DNA of 64,000 nt from Gammaproteobacteria bacterium BRH_c0 (GTDB lineage: Bacteria; Pseudomonadota; Gammaproteobacteria; Pseudomonadales; Porticoccaceae), in the NCBI GenBank assembly GCA_000961645.1, contig LADM01000051.1:1-64000 (forward strand), in the 5' to 3' direction. Below are positions 1-8,030 of the stretch, piece by piece. Each line of letters opens with the position of its first letter. The first letter of the stretch is position 1. The notes below the pieces were generated by a model, which was given only the letters and a program-made list of their open reading frames with translations, did not search any database and had not been told where the DNA came from. The translations under genes and the position numbers were made by a program.

Positions 1-510
1 GTTAACCGCGCAGATGCGTCGGTTACCCGTGTGGCCGGGCAAGCCTGTGTGGTGATGACGGCGGACTGCCTGCCAGTGTTGTTCTGCGACCGGGCCGGCA
101 CAGTGGTTGCTGCCAGTCACGCTGGCTGGCGCGGGCTTGCTGCTGGGGTGTTGCGGGCGACAGTGAAGGCCATGGCGGTTGATCCGGCAAACATCGTCGC
201 CTGGTTTGGTCCGGCCATTGGTCCTGCGCAGTTTGAAGTGGGGGGCGAGGTGGTTGATGTCTTTATGGACAACGCGATCAGCGACAGTCACCGCAGCGCC
301 ATCCCCGCCTGCTTTGCGGCTTCGCCGACCAATCCCGGCAAGCTGCTGGCGGATATCTATGCCCTGGCCCGCGCCGAGCTCAATGCTCTTGGCGTGAATG
401 CCGTTTACGGCGGCGGGCTGTGTACGGTGACGGACAGCAGCAACTGGTACTCCTACCGCCGCGATGGGGTGACAGGGCGAATGGCTTCGCTGATCTGGCT
501 GGCGCTTTAA
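1..510 (+). CDS. pgeF: PgeF/YfiH-family purine nucleoside phosphorylase (laccase-domain protein), 5' truncated
   Basis: The reading frame is open from base 1, so only the last 169 residues are present of a protein that is usually about 240 residues long. Family hallmarks are visible: the zinc-ligand cysteine in ADCLPVLF, the zinc-ligand histidine in SHAGWRGLAAGV, a FGPAIGP-type loop and the C-terminal WYSYRRDG..GR..SLIWL block. Members of this cytosolic family (once called polyphenol oxidases) act on purine nucleosides, and in E. coli the protein has also been linked to editing of peptidoglycan precursors. An internal GTG at base 31 is not a credible start because conserved sequence continues upstream of it. 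In related genomes the gene sits next to rluD and clpB, which would be outside the window. Confidence 0.88.
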   Translation, partial: VNRADASVTRVAGQACVVMTADCLPVLFCDRAGTVVAASHAGWRGLAAGVLRATVKAMAVDPANIVAWFGPAIGPAQFEVGGEVVDVFMDNAISDSHRSAIPACFAASPTNPGKLLADIYALARAELNALGVNAVYGGGLCTVTDSSNWYSYRRDGVTGRMASLIWLAL

Positions 511-580
511 AATTCAGGTTACAGGTTGCCCGTGGTGCAAACTATAACAACGTCGCTCTGACTCAGCTTCGCGGACACAG

Positions 581-610
581 GGCGGCACGATCCTGCCGCC
601 TCCGGCTTTT
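581..610. terminator. Hairpin between convergent pgeF and cupin gene
   Basis: A perfect 7-bp stem GGCGGCA (581-587) / TGCCGCC (594-600) with a 6-nt loop is followed by a short T run (607-610). It lies about 70 bases after the pgeF stop, in the gap between two convergent genes. It may terminate pgeF transcription. The T run begins 6 bases after the stem, so the call is only moderate. Confidence 0.4.
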
Positions 611-631
611 ACGTGCAACGTGTAACGTGAA
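611..631. repeat. Heptamer tandem repeat (ACGTGNA x3)
   Basis: Three adjacent 7-base units, ACGTGCA, ACGTGTA and ACGTGAA, differ only at the sixth base. They lie in the convergent gap after pgeF. Other intergenic sites in the window also show a 7-base period (2181, 6715, 16492, 39780). Confidence 0.6.
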
Positions 632-642
632 ACTCCTAAACC

Positions 643-1077
643 TTACTCTCTCGGAATAACCAGCGCCTTACCCTCCGTCCCCAGTGCAAACACAATCAGC
701 CGCGCATCGACCGTGCCGCGATTGACGCCGTTGTGCCAGGTGTCCACCACTTCATAAACCACATCACCCGCTGAAAAGGTGGTTTTTTCACCGTCCTCCA
801 GTTCCACTTCCACCGAGCCGGAAAGGATATAGGTGTAGAGCGGCGCGGGGTGTTTGTGCCAGCCGGTTTCCGCGCCCGGCGGGATGACGATATCCAGTGT
901 CGACACTTCGGGATGGTCGGTGTGTGGATAGGCGATAGGGGCGCCGTTACTGGTGGTAGTAGCGCGGTGCAGGACCTGGCTTTTTACCTGCGGCTTGTAA
1001 CCCTCCGCCAGGATGGCCGTGGACATGAAGGCGAAACTCACCAGTAGGGTGGCAATAAAAAACGGGCGTTGTTGCAT
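643..1077 (-). CDS. Secreted cupin-domain protein
   Basis: The protein has 144 residues with a classical signal peptide (positively charged start, hydrophobic core, cleavage near STAILA-EG at residues 20-25), so it is probably periplasmic. The rest is one small beta-barrel cupin. Motif 1 is GWHKHPAPLYTYILSG, with the two metal-binding histidines but no glutamate at the usual third ligand position. Motif 2 is GDVVYEVVDTWHNGVN, which supplies the last histidine. Cupins of this size bind a metal or a small ligand and may act as isomerases or dioxygenases, so no substrate can be named. The gene is convergent with pgeF and follows the diguanylate cyclase gene in the same direction with a gap of about 40 bases, so the two may be cotranscribed. 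Confidence 0.8.
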   Translation of the reverse strand: MQQRPFFIATLLVSFAFMSTAILAEGYKPQVKSQVLHRATTTSNGAPIAYPHTDHPEVSTLDIVIPPGAETGWHKHPAPLYTYILSGSVEVELEDGEKTTFSAGDVVYEVVDTWHNGVNRGTVDARLIVFALGTEGKALVIPRE

Positions 1078-1116
1078 TCTGTAACCTCAAATGTGTTGGC
1101 TGATGGTTGCTCTGGC

Positions 1117-2019
1117 TTAAAGCTGCGAACTGCTCATCTGCAAAACCTCAAGGGCCATATTCCTGCCATCTGGTCGCCTGGTCTCAGCGACATGCTCCTC
1201 AATGTACACCTGATTTTTACTCGACGTCTTGACCCGATACATAAGCTCGTCTGCAGCGACCACCATGGGTTCCAGATGCAGGGGTGCCTGTTCATAGCTG
1301 ACGGCACCGATACTGGCCGTCACTGAGGCTTGAAACAGGCTCTTTTCATCCGCCAGGGATATGCGGATGCGTTCCAGAACAGCACGGGTGTCTGCCTCGC
1401 TGGTCTCCGGCAGGAGGATGATGAATTCGTCGCCGCCAACCCGACAGCAGCGGTCGCTGGTGCGCAGAATACTGCGCAGGATGAGGGCAACAGTTTGCAA
1501 CAGGCGATCGCCGAATTCGTGGCCAAACTGGTCGTTGGCCTGCTTGAAGTTGTCGAGATCAATATAGGCAATGCTGATTGCCCGGTTGTGGCGGTGGCAC
1601 AGCTCGACGATACCTTTGCTGTCGGCATAGAAGGATCTGCGATTGGCGAGACCGGTGAGTGGGTCTATGCGGGCCAGGTCGCGCTCCCGAACCAGGGCCT
1701 GGTGCAGCGCCGCCACCAGCATCGGCACCAGCAGAAAAGCGCTGCCCTGAGTAAAAAAGTTGATCATCCAGATATAGGCGTGGGAGTACTCACGCCCACC
1801 GGCATAGTTGGCTACCACCCAGATAATGGTGGCCAGGCCGGAGAATAGCGCAGTTGCCCTGGGGCCAAGCAGCCAGGCAGCAAAGACCAGGGGCACAAAA
1901 TAGAGGGGAAAGACCCTGATCTCCAGCCCCGTGAGATAGTCCACCAGCCCCGTCAGGAGCAGGCCAATGGCGGTGATGGCAATGATCATTGGATTGGTCA
2001 GGCTGGTCAGGTTAGTCAT
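1117..2019 (-). CDS. Membrane-bound diguanylate cyclase (GGDEF)
   Basis: The predicted enzyme makes cyclic di-GMP from two GTP at the inner membrane. Four hydrophobic helices fill residues 10-110. A single GGDEF domain follows, with DPLTGLANRR at its start and an intact active site GGDEF (residues 195-199). An allosteric I-site RTSD lies exactly five residues upstream (186-189), so product inhibition is expected. There is no EAL domain. The frame opens at a GTG at 2052, but I prefer the ATG at 2019 because the first transmembrane helix begins right after it; neither start has a strong ribosome-binding site. The sensory region resembles no named domain that I can identify with confidence. Confidence 0.88.
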   Translation of the reverse strand: MTNLTSLTNPMIIAITAIGLLLTGLVDYLTGLEIRVFPLYFVPLVFAAWLLGPRATALFSGLATIIWVVANYAGGREYSHAYIWMINFFTQGSAFLLVPMLVAALHQALVRERDLARIDPLTGLANRRSFYADSKGIVELCHRHNRAISIAYIDLDNFKQANDQFGHEFGDRLLQTVALILRSILRTSDRCCRVGGDEFIILLPETSEADTRAVLERIRISLADEKSLFQASVTASIGAVSYEQAPLHLEPMVVAADELMYRVKTSSKNQVYIEEHVAETRRPDGRNMALEVLQMSSSQL

Positions 2020-2180
2020 GGCAAAGGCATCTTCACGGGCGGCCCACCTCACAGGAAGGCAGCTTCACAAGTAGGACGTATCATCGACAGGGCAGTATTG
2101 ACCAATATGCCGGGCCTGGTGAGGGAAATTGCCCGAGCGGTACTTTTCTCGGCTGAAAGTTCTTTCATCCTGGTCGAATA

Positions 2181-2204
2181 CCCTTTTCCCTTTTCCCTTT
2201 TCCC
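2181..2204. repeat. Heptamer tandem repeat (CCCTTTT x3.4)
   Basis: Three perfect CCCTTTT units followed by CCC lie in the 270-base gap between the divergent diguanylate cyclase and EamA transporter genes. The strong purine/pyrimidine strand bias and the 7-base period match other intergenic repeats in this window. I see no further gene in the gap. Confidence 0.6.
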
Positions 2205-2286
2205 TGTGCCCGGCTCCTGTTCTGCCGACATCACCGCCGGGGAGTGTAGAATGCGCGCCTGATTACCTGCTCTGTCTGGACATCCT

Positions 2287-3162
2287 ATGGGCACCACCCA
2301 ATTTCGTCTGATTGTTGTCGCTTTGCTGTCAGTGACAGCGATGTCTCTGGTGCCGGTACTGATCAAGTTCACCAGCGCCAATATCGAGACCATCGGCAGT
2401 GCGCGGCTCGGTATATCGCTGCTGGCGCTGACGCCGCTGATGTTCTTTATGCGGGCTTTTCGTCAGCTCAACCGCAGCGACTGGAGCTGGTTGCTGCTGG
2501 CGGGGCTGTGTTTCGGGTTGCACTGGTGGACTTACTTTTACGCCATCAAGGCGGCGGGTGCGGCGGCAGGGGCCATTGCCATGTCGACCTTTGGTATCCA
2601 TTTGCTGCTGCTCAACTGGATTATCCATCGCCATCGGGTCAGCCTGTTCGAATGCTTGCTGATCGGCGTGTGCATCTTTGGTTGTTACCTGGTGGTACAG
2701 TCGCCTGCCATTGACCGGGCGGCAACAGTGGGTTTCCTGGTGGGGGTGTTCAGCGCCTTTTTGTATGGCGCCATGCCGCTGATCCACCGGCGCATTATCC
2801 ATTTGCCCACCACCACCCGCACCTGGGGACAGTTTGCCTTTGCCGGGGCATTTTTTCTCGCCCTGTGGCCGCAAACTGACTGGCAGCTGGCGCCCTCGGA
2901 CTGGTGGGCACTGCTGGTGCTCGGCACACTTTGCACCCTGTTTGCCCACGCCCTGTGGGTCAAGGCCAGTTCCGAATTGCCCGGCGTCATTACCAGCAGC
3001 ATCCACTACCTGTACCCGCCCATGACGGTGGTGCAAAGCTATTTTTTTCTTGGCGAAACCATCACCGCCGCTACGGTGACGGGCACCGCGTTGATCATCG
3101 GCGCCAACCTGATTTTGCTTGTTTCGCCCTGGATTCGGCTCAGACGCCGTCAGCAGTTATAA
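2287..3162 (+). CDS. EamA (DMT) family transporter
   Basis: This 291-residue inner-membrane protein has about ten hydrophobic helices arranged as two EamA repeats, the normal size for the drug/metabolite transporter superfamily. The N-terminal repeat ends near the basic RHRVSLFECLLIG segment, and the second repeat contains the typical PPMTVVQSYFFLGETI motif near its end. Family members export or import small metabolites such as amino acids or sugars-nucleotide precursors. The sequence does not show which. The gene is transcribed away from the diguanylate cyclase and converges on the PQQ dehydrogenase gene, leaving a gap of only 32 bases, so it is probably a single-gene unit. Confidence 0.88.
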   Translation: MGTTQFRLIVVALLSVTAMSLVPVLIKFTSANIETIGSARLGISLLALTPLMFFMRAFRQLNRSDWSWLLLAGLCFGLHWWTYFYAIKAAGAAAGAIAMSTFGIHLLLLNWIIHRHRVSLFECLLIGVCIFGCYLVVQSPAIDRAATVGFLVGVFSAFLYGAMPLIHRRIIHLPTTTRTWGQFAFAGAFFLALWPQTDWQLAPSDWWALLVLGTLCTLFAHALWVKASSELPGVITSSIHYLYPPMTVVQSYFFLGETITAATVTGTALIIGANLILLVSPWIRLRRRQQL

Positions 3163-3194
3163 ACTGCTGCCATCGACGGCTTGGCTAATCGCAG

Positions 3195-5099
3195 CTATTT
3201 GCCATCCACACTGTAAACCAGCAGTGCATTGCCAGGCTTGAACATGGCATAGGAATAACCCGAGTTGACGATCACATGGCCGTCGGCGATGGCCGCGCCG
3301 GGTCCGCTCATGGAGCCGCCTACAGCATTAACACCGTTGACCGCAGGTGCGGGCACAGTGGTGTCGCTTTCCCACAATACCTTGCCGGTTGCGCCATCGT
3401 AGGCCCTGAAAATACCGTCGAGATGACCGGCGAACACGACGCCGGGAATGGCGGTTAGTGCGGCGGATACGCCTGGATGGCAACCGGCATCGTCACAGCT
3501 GGCCTTGCCCTTGAGGGCTTGCCAGAGGATTTCCCCCGTTGCCGCATCAATGGCGTGAATGCCTGCTGCGGCATAATCTGGCGCCATGGAGCCATCCGCC
3601 TGCATGGGGGTGTCCACTACTGGCACGTAGATACGGGTGCCCTCTGAGGCCATGCCGAAATGTACGCCACCCATCACGCTGCCACGGCCGATGGCCTGCT
3701 TCCACAGCAGCTCGCCTTTGTTGTCAGGATCGAGGCCGTAGACCATGCCGGATTTTTGCCCGGCCACCAGAATCTGTTTTCCCTTGTCGAGGTTGATAAG
3801 CAGGATTGACGCGGCGATATCGTGATCCAGCCCCTTTTCATGGACGCAGTTGGCGCTGTTGACGATGCAGGCCGGTGTCCAGATATCGTTGGCCGTCATC
3901 TGTTGGTGCCAGACCCGCTTACCGGTTTTGGCGTCCACGGCAAAGATCGCATCGGAATTGCCATCGGCGGGTGGCGAATAGTTCTGGCCACTGCCGTGGT
4001 AGATCAGGCCGCGCTGCGCATCCATGGTCGGGCTGGTCCAAACCCCTCCGCCTGAAGGCCCCATAATCGCCGTGCCCTGAGAGGTTTTGCCCTGTTCCGT
4101 GGCGGGCTGGTCGACGCTGTAATGGCGCCACTTGATCTTGCCGCTGGCGGCATCCAGCGCCAGCATCGAACCGCGAAAAGTGCAGCAGGGATAGCTGGGC
4201 GTTGCTGCAGTGGTAACCTCCAGGGAGGATACCGGCACATAGAGTGTGCCGTCGCGGAGCAGCGGGGTGCCGGTGATGGTGGCGGTGGGGTGATCGTCGA
4301 CCCTGGTGCGCCACAGCACTTCGCCGGTGAGGGCGTCGAGGGCGTAGGCGCGGCCCAGCAGGTCGCCAAAATAGAGGCGCGGAGAGCGCTCGGGGATGGT
4401 GCCCTCGGGCCAGGATTCGACCACGATAGCGGTGCGCACCTCGGCCCCGACATTGCTGGTCCAGCGCGCACAGCCGGTATGCAGGTCAAACGCATACACC
4501 GTGCCGTCCTGGCTGCCGACAAACACAGCTCCCATGGCAACGACAGGCTGCGAACGGGCGCGCAACGCAGCGGGGAAGGCAAAGGCCCATTTAAGCTTCA
4601 GGTTCGGTACATCATCAGCCGTCAGCCCGGCCACAGTATCGGGCACAAATCGGCGCGGGTCGTAGCCCCAGCCCACATTGGCAGGCGGGCGGTTTAGGTC
4701 AAAATCGAGGGCATCGCCTGTGCAAGCAGTGGCACCGGGTTGAGGTTTGTAGCTGGTGAGATCGGTACGGGCCAGATATTCAGCTACTTGCTGTTTTTGT
4801 GTGCTGTCGAGAGCGGCAGCCTCCTGGGCCATGATGCCGGTGGTCAGGGCTGTGATAATCGCCTGGGGCGGCATGGTTTCGAGAAACTCCCGGTGCGGCG
4901 CCTTGGGCATGGCGCCTTCGTGACAGCTGGCGCAATGCAACTGGTAAAGCGCTTTGCCGGGATGCTTGTCGGGATCGAAGGTGGTGTTTTGATTGAATAG
5001 TGCATCCTGCAGTGCCGGTTGTGCTGCCATTGCCCCATGGGCGAGCGCGCTCAATAGCGTAGCGCAGAGCAGTGATTTCAGGGGTGACAGCGCATGCAT
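3195..5099 (-). CDS. Secreted PQQ-dependent alcohol dehydrogenase with N-terminal haem c (PVADH-like)
   Basis: The 634-residue protein starts with a signal peptide (cleavage near GAMA-AQ, residues 23-26). Next comes a short cytochrome c domain with CASCH at 56-60, then an eight-bladed PQQ propeller made of repeated A..G..LW tryptophan-docking motifs. The SYPCCTFRGS segment holds two adjacent cysteines, like the redox vicinal disulfide of quinoprotein dehydrogenases. The order haem c then propeller, together with CCTFRG, resembles polyvinyl-alcohol dehydrogenase (cytochrome) rather than ethanol-type quinohaemoproteins, whose haem is C-terminal. It should oxidise an alcohol in the periplasm and pass electrons to the respiratory chain. 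It is the last gene of the leftward P450 group. No PQQ-synthesis gene is in the window. Confidence 0.85.
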   Translation of the reverse strand: MHALSPLKSLLCATLLSALAHGAMAAQPALQDALFNQNTTFDPDKHPGKALYQLHCASCHEGAMPKAPHREFLETMPPQAIITALTTGIMAQEAAALDSTQKQQVAEYLARTDLTSYKPQPGATACTGDALDFDLNRPPANVGWGYDPRRFVPDTVAGLTADDVPNLKLKWAFAFPAALRARSQPVVAMGAVFVGSQDGTVYAFDLHTGCARWTSNVGAEVRTAIVVESWPEGTIPERSPRLYFGDLLGRAYALDALTGEVLWRTRVDDHPTATITGTPLLRDGTLYVPVSSLEVTTAATPSYPCCTFRGSMLALDAASGKIKWRHYSVDQPATEQGKTSQGTAIMGPSGGGVWTSPTMDAQRGLIYHGSGQNYSPPADGNSDAIFAVDAKTGKRVWHQQMTANDIWTPACIVNSANCVHEKGLDHDIAASILLINLDKGKQILVAGQKSGMVYGLDPDNKGELLWKQAIGRGSVMGGVHFGMASEGTRIYVPVVDTPMQADGSMAPDYAAAGIHAIDAATGEILWQALKGKASCDDAGCHPGVSAALTAIPGVVFAGHLDGIFRAYDGATGKVLWESDTTVPAPAVNGVNAVGGSMSGPGAAIADGHVIVNSGYSYAMFKPGNALLVYSVDGK

Positions 5100-5249
5100 A
5101 AGGTTTTCTCCCGATCTTGTGATTATGTTGCCGGATAGTTTGGTGCTAATCGAAACGGACAGTGAGAGACGAATAGTACGGCGTTTTAGCCTTCGAACCC
5201 ATGGGATTGCAAGAGTGGGATGGCAAGAGAAGGGCCGCCGTTATGACTG

Positions 5250-6065
5250 TTACAACAAAGTTCCGCCATCCACATGCAACACCTGCCCGGTGACAAATGC
5301 AGCCTGCTCGGATGCGAGATACAAAACCGCCGCAGCCACCTCGTCGGCCTTCGCCACAGTGCGGGGCAGGGGGCCGCTGCGTTGCAGCTTGCTGACTTCT
5401 GCGGGGTTCAACCCGGCAATGGCGTGGGTAAAAAAGCCGGAATCGGGGTGAAAGCGGCTGCCGCTGCTCATGGCTTCTGCATTCTCGGGTGCAGTGAAGT
5501 AGGGCGCCACGCAGTTGACGGTGATATTGTGCTGGCCCACTTCTTTCGCCAGCACTTTGGTGAAGGCATGGACTGCACCCTTGGCAGCGGAATACACCGC
5601 GAGCATATAGTCACCCACTGTGCCGGCGGTGGACCCCATATTGATAATCCGGCCATGCTGCTGGCTGATCATATGGGGCAACACGGCGCGGCTCACACGC
5701 AGCACAGTGGTGAGGGTGATATCGATATCCTGTTGCCAGGAGTCGGGATCGGATTCGGCAAAAGGCCCCATGGCGTTGTTGCCGCCGACGTTGTTGACCA
5801 GCACGTCGATAGTGCCGAATTTCTCCAGTGATGCAGCGGCGATACGCTCGCCTGCGTTCCTGTCGAGCAGGTCCACCTGGAGAAAAATTGCATCTGCTGC
5901 GCCCGCTTTTTTTGCCCTGTCCACGACTTTTGCACCTGCTGTAGCGTCGCGACCCACCGCCACCAGGTTGACGCCTTCAGCGGCCATGGTAAGTGCGATG
6001 GCGCGGCCAATATTGGCTGTGGCGCCGGTGACGATAACGGTTTTGTTGGCTAATCCTAAATTCAT
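5250..6065 (-). CDS. SDR-family oxidoreductase (P450 operon)
   Basis: This is a 271-residue classical short-chain dehydrogenase/reductase. The cofactor loop is TGATANIG (13-20), with NNVGG at 91-95. The catalytic residues are Ser145, Tyr158 and Lys162 (YSAAK), and the C-terminus has the VTGQVLHVDGG motif. The glycine loop ends NIG rather than GIG, which is common in FabG-like relatives. It probably interconverts a secondary alcohol and a ketone, perhaps the product of the P450 encoded two genes upstream. It lies 51 bases after the SnoaL-like gene and 150 bases before the PQQ dehydrogenase gene, all in one direction. Confidence 0.88.
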   Translation of the reverse strand: MNLGLANKTVIVTGATANIGRAIALTMAAEGVNLVAVGRDATAGAKVVDRAKKAGAADAIFLQVDLLDRNAGERIAAASLEKFGTIDVLVNNVGGNNAMGPFAESDPDSWQQDIDITLTTVLRVSRAVLPHMISQQHGRIINMGSTAGTVGDYMLAVYSAAKGAVHAFTKVLAKEVGQHNITVNCVAPYFTAPENAEAMSSGSRFHPDSGFFTHAIAGLNPAEVSKLQRSGPLPRTVAKADEVAAAVLYLASEQAAFVTGQVLHVDGGTLL

Positions 6066-6116
6066 GGCTGTGCTCTTTTTTGGTATTTTTGAGTTTATTG
6101 AAGAAAGCTTTTAATT

Positions 6117-6626
6117 TTACGGGCTGAGCACTTCATAAGACGAATCCTGACGATCGCGGCGGCCCCAGCCTTCAGTAAGGGTTGCTGCGACTTCGTGCAT
6201 CTCGTCAAAGTCCTGAATATAGATGCGGTGATCAATGGCCCAGCGCCCGTCGCGGCGCGACCAGCGATCCACATAGCGGCCTTTTACCGTCACCTGCATC
6301 AGCTTGCCCTCCTGGCGAAAGCGCAGGGCGGCGGTGACATAGGCCTCGCTGCCAGCCTTGTCACCGTTGAGGCGGATCAGAATATTCGACACCTGGTGGG
6401 AATGGCCGAGCATACCGCTGTGCTGCTCGCACACCCAGTCGATAAAACCCCGGCCCGTACCGCTGAACATGGGGCCATAGAGGGCGGTACCGTCCTCGTG
6501 CCAGATGCTGTAGCCGAGCTGGTGATCAATGCGATCCATGGCGCGGCAGTAGCTGTAGATCTGGTCGGTGATGGCCTGGTGGTCGGCGAGGGTGAGGGTC
6601 AGTTGATCGTTGGAGGTAGTGGTCAT
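6117..6626 (-). CDS. SnoaL-like / NTF2-fold protein (P450 operon)
   Basis: The product is about 169 residues with one cone-shaped alpha+beta NTF2-like domain of the SnoaL_4 type. Diagnostic segments are QIYSYCRAMDRID, WHEDGTALYG, a central H.HQVSNI strand and the GRYVDRWSRRDGRWAIDHR strand pair. Proteins of this fold in catabolic clusters often act as dehydratases, isomerases or hydroxylase small subunits. The conserved His and Asp residues would fit acid-base chemistry, but no reaction can be assigned. The start at 6626 is chosen because AGGA stands 6 bases upstream, whereas the ATG at 6641 lacks a good site. It is encoded between the P450 and SDR genes. Confidence 0.82.
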   Translation of the reverse strand: MTTTSNDQLTLTLADHQAITDQIYSYCRAMDRIDHQLGYSIWHEDGTALYGPMFSGTGRGFIDWVCEQHSGMLGHSHQVSNILIRLNGDKAGSEAYVTAALRFRQEGKLMQVTVKGRYVDRWSRRDGRWAIDHRIYIQDFDEMHEVAATLTEGWGRRDRQDSSYEVLSP

Positions 6627-6714
6627 GGTTATTCCTTTCAAGGCTGTGTTTGCCGGTTAGAGCAATTTTGGCTTAAGTGTTTAGAGACGTTTGTTCGATA
6701 GGGGAAGATGTTGA

Positions 6715-6761
6715 ACGGGAGACGAGAGACGGTGCGCGCCTTTCCGTATCCCGTCTCCCAT
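6715..6761. repeat. Palindromic GGGAGAC-type repeat, copy 1
   Basis: An imperfect 18-bp inverted repeat (6715-6732 against 6744-6761, three mismatches) has arms built from GGGAGAC/GAGAGAC heptamers. It sits in the 151-base gap between the P450 gene and the SnoaL-like gene. Related copies are at 16492-16575 and 39780-39816. Copies 1 and 2 also share a preceding GATGTTGAA. It could form a hairpin that reduces read-through from the P450 gene. Confidence 0.6.
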
Positions 6762-6777
6762 CCAGTATCTCTCATGC

Positions 6778-8007
6778 CTAATTCCATACCAGCGGAAGGG
6801 TGGTGGGCTGCACCATACCACCCAAGTGGGTCTGGATAATGGCGCCGGGCTTGATACTAAACGACGGTATCGCCGCAAGAAACTCCTCCAATGCCACGCG
6901 CATTTCCCGTTTTGCCAGGTGTACGCCGAGACAGAAGTGGGGGCCGTGGCCGAAGGTGAGAATCTGCTTGGGATTGCGGTCGAGGATGATCTCGTTGGGG
7001 TTGTCGAATTCCTCCGGGTCGCGGCAGGCGAGGATGGTGGAGGTGAGCACCTTGTCGCCGGGCATGATGGTCACGCCGTTGAGCTTGCGCTCCTTGATGC
7101 AGGTGCGGAAGGTGCTGGTGGCGGCATAGGCGCGCAGCAGTTCCTCCAGAGCAGTGCTGATAAACGCGGGATCGTCCCGCAGACGCTGCTGGTGGTCGGG
7201 GTTTTCCGCCAGGTGGCGAAAGTGCAGGCCCATATTGGTGGTCACCGTATCCAGCCCGCCAATAAACAGGTTGAAGGTGTAGCCGATCAGTTCGCTGTCG
7301 GTAAAGGGACGTTGTTCGGTGGCGGAGGTTTTGATGGCGGAGTGAATGGCAAAGCTGATCAGGTCGTCGCCAGGATTCTCGCGGCGCTCGGCGATCACAT
7401 CCACCATGTAGCCATTGACCGCCCGCACCGCATTGCCGATGGTGCCCAGATCACCTTCGTGGAGCAGATCATGCTCCCACTGCATGAAGAGTTCAGTTTT
7501 GTCGTGGGGCAGGTCCATCAGGTCGAGAAACACCGATACCGGAAAGGGAAAGGCAAAATCGCGGATAAAGTCGCACTCACCCTTGTGCTTGAAGCCGTTG
7601 ATATAGTGCCGGGCGGCAGTGCGTACCTTGTCTTCCATGGCGCGCATTTTCGGCGGCGAGAACAGTGGATTGAGCAGACCGCGCACGGCGGTGTGGAAGG
7701 GTGGGTCGAGTTCCGTGGGCACCATGTTCCAGCTCTCGCCAACGATGGCGGCAAAGGGATTGCCACCCATGCTGGAGAAGTGCTCGGTATCGCTGTAGGC
7801 ATCGCGCAGGTCGGCGGCGCGGCGGATCACCCAGGCCGGGCGCTCGCCGGGATAGGCGTTGGTGGCGTAGAACACCGGCGGCCAGTCGTGGATGGCGGGA
7901 ATCATGGTTTTGTAGGGATCTTCCTCCACATAGCGGCCCTGGATAATGGGGTAGTCCCGCACCAGTTCGGGTGGCACATGTGGGGGTAGGGTGAAGGTCT
8001 CGCCCAT
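6778..8007 (-). CDS. Cytochrome P450, CYP101 (P450cam)-like
   Basis: This is a 409-residue soluble bacterial P450. The haem loop is FGHGPHFCLG with Cys359, the ExxR motif is E289-LL-R292, and the I-helix is GGLDTV with Asp253 and Thr254, the oxygen-activating pair. From memory it lines up with P450cam nearly end to end: LPPHVP at the N-terminus, HFSS, VPTELDPP against IPTSMDPP, CDFIRDFAFPFP against CNFTEDYAEPFP, and the C-terminal SIKPGA.IQ...LPLVW. The residue matching camphor-binding Tyr96 is Trp93. It should hydroxylate a compact hydrophobic, possibly terpenoid substrate. It needs a ferredoxin and ferredoxin reductase, and neither is in the window. CCGGAG lies 8 bases before the ATG. It heads the leftward operon. 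Confidence 0.93.
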   Translation of the reverse strand: MGETFTLPPHVPPELVRDYPIIQGRYVEEDPYKTMIPAIHDWPPVFYATNAYPGERPAWVIRRAADLRDAYSDTEHFSSMGGNPFAAIVGESWNMVPTELDPPFHTAVRGLLNPLFSPPKMRAMEDKVRTAARHYINGFKHKGECDFIRDFAFPFPVSVFLDLMDLPHDKTELFMQWEHDLLHEGDLGTIGNAVRAVNGYMVDVIAERRENPGDDLISFAIHSAIKTSATEQRPFTDSELIGYTFNLFIGGLDTVTTNMGLHFRHLAENPDHQQRLRDDPAFISTALEELLRAYAATSTFRTCIKERKLNGVTIMPGDKVLTSTILACRDPEEFDNPNEIILDRNPKQILTFGHGPHFCLGVHLAKREMRVALEEFLAAIPSFSIKPGAIIQTHLGGMVQPTTLPLVWN

Positions 8008-8030
8008 GGCGCTGGCTCCGGATTGGGTTG

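Noticed and set aside
6826-7989. 387-codon open frame antisense to the P450 gene
   Set aside because: The P450 on the other strand has every family motif. The antisense product is glycine/valine-rich shadow sequence.
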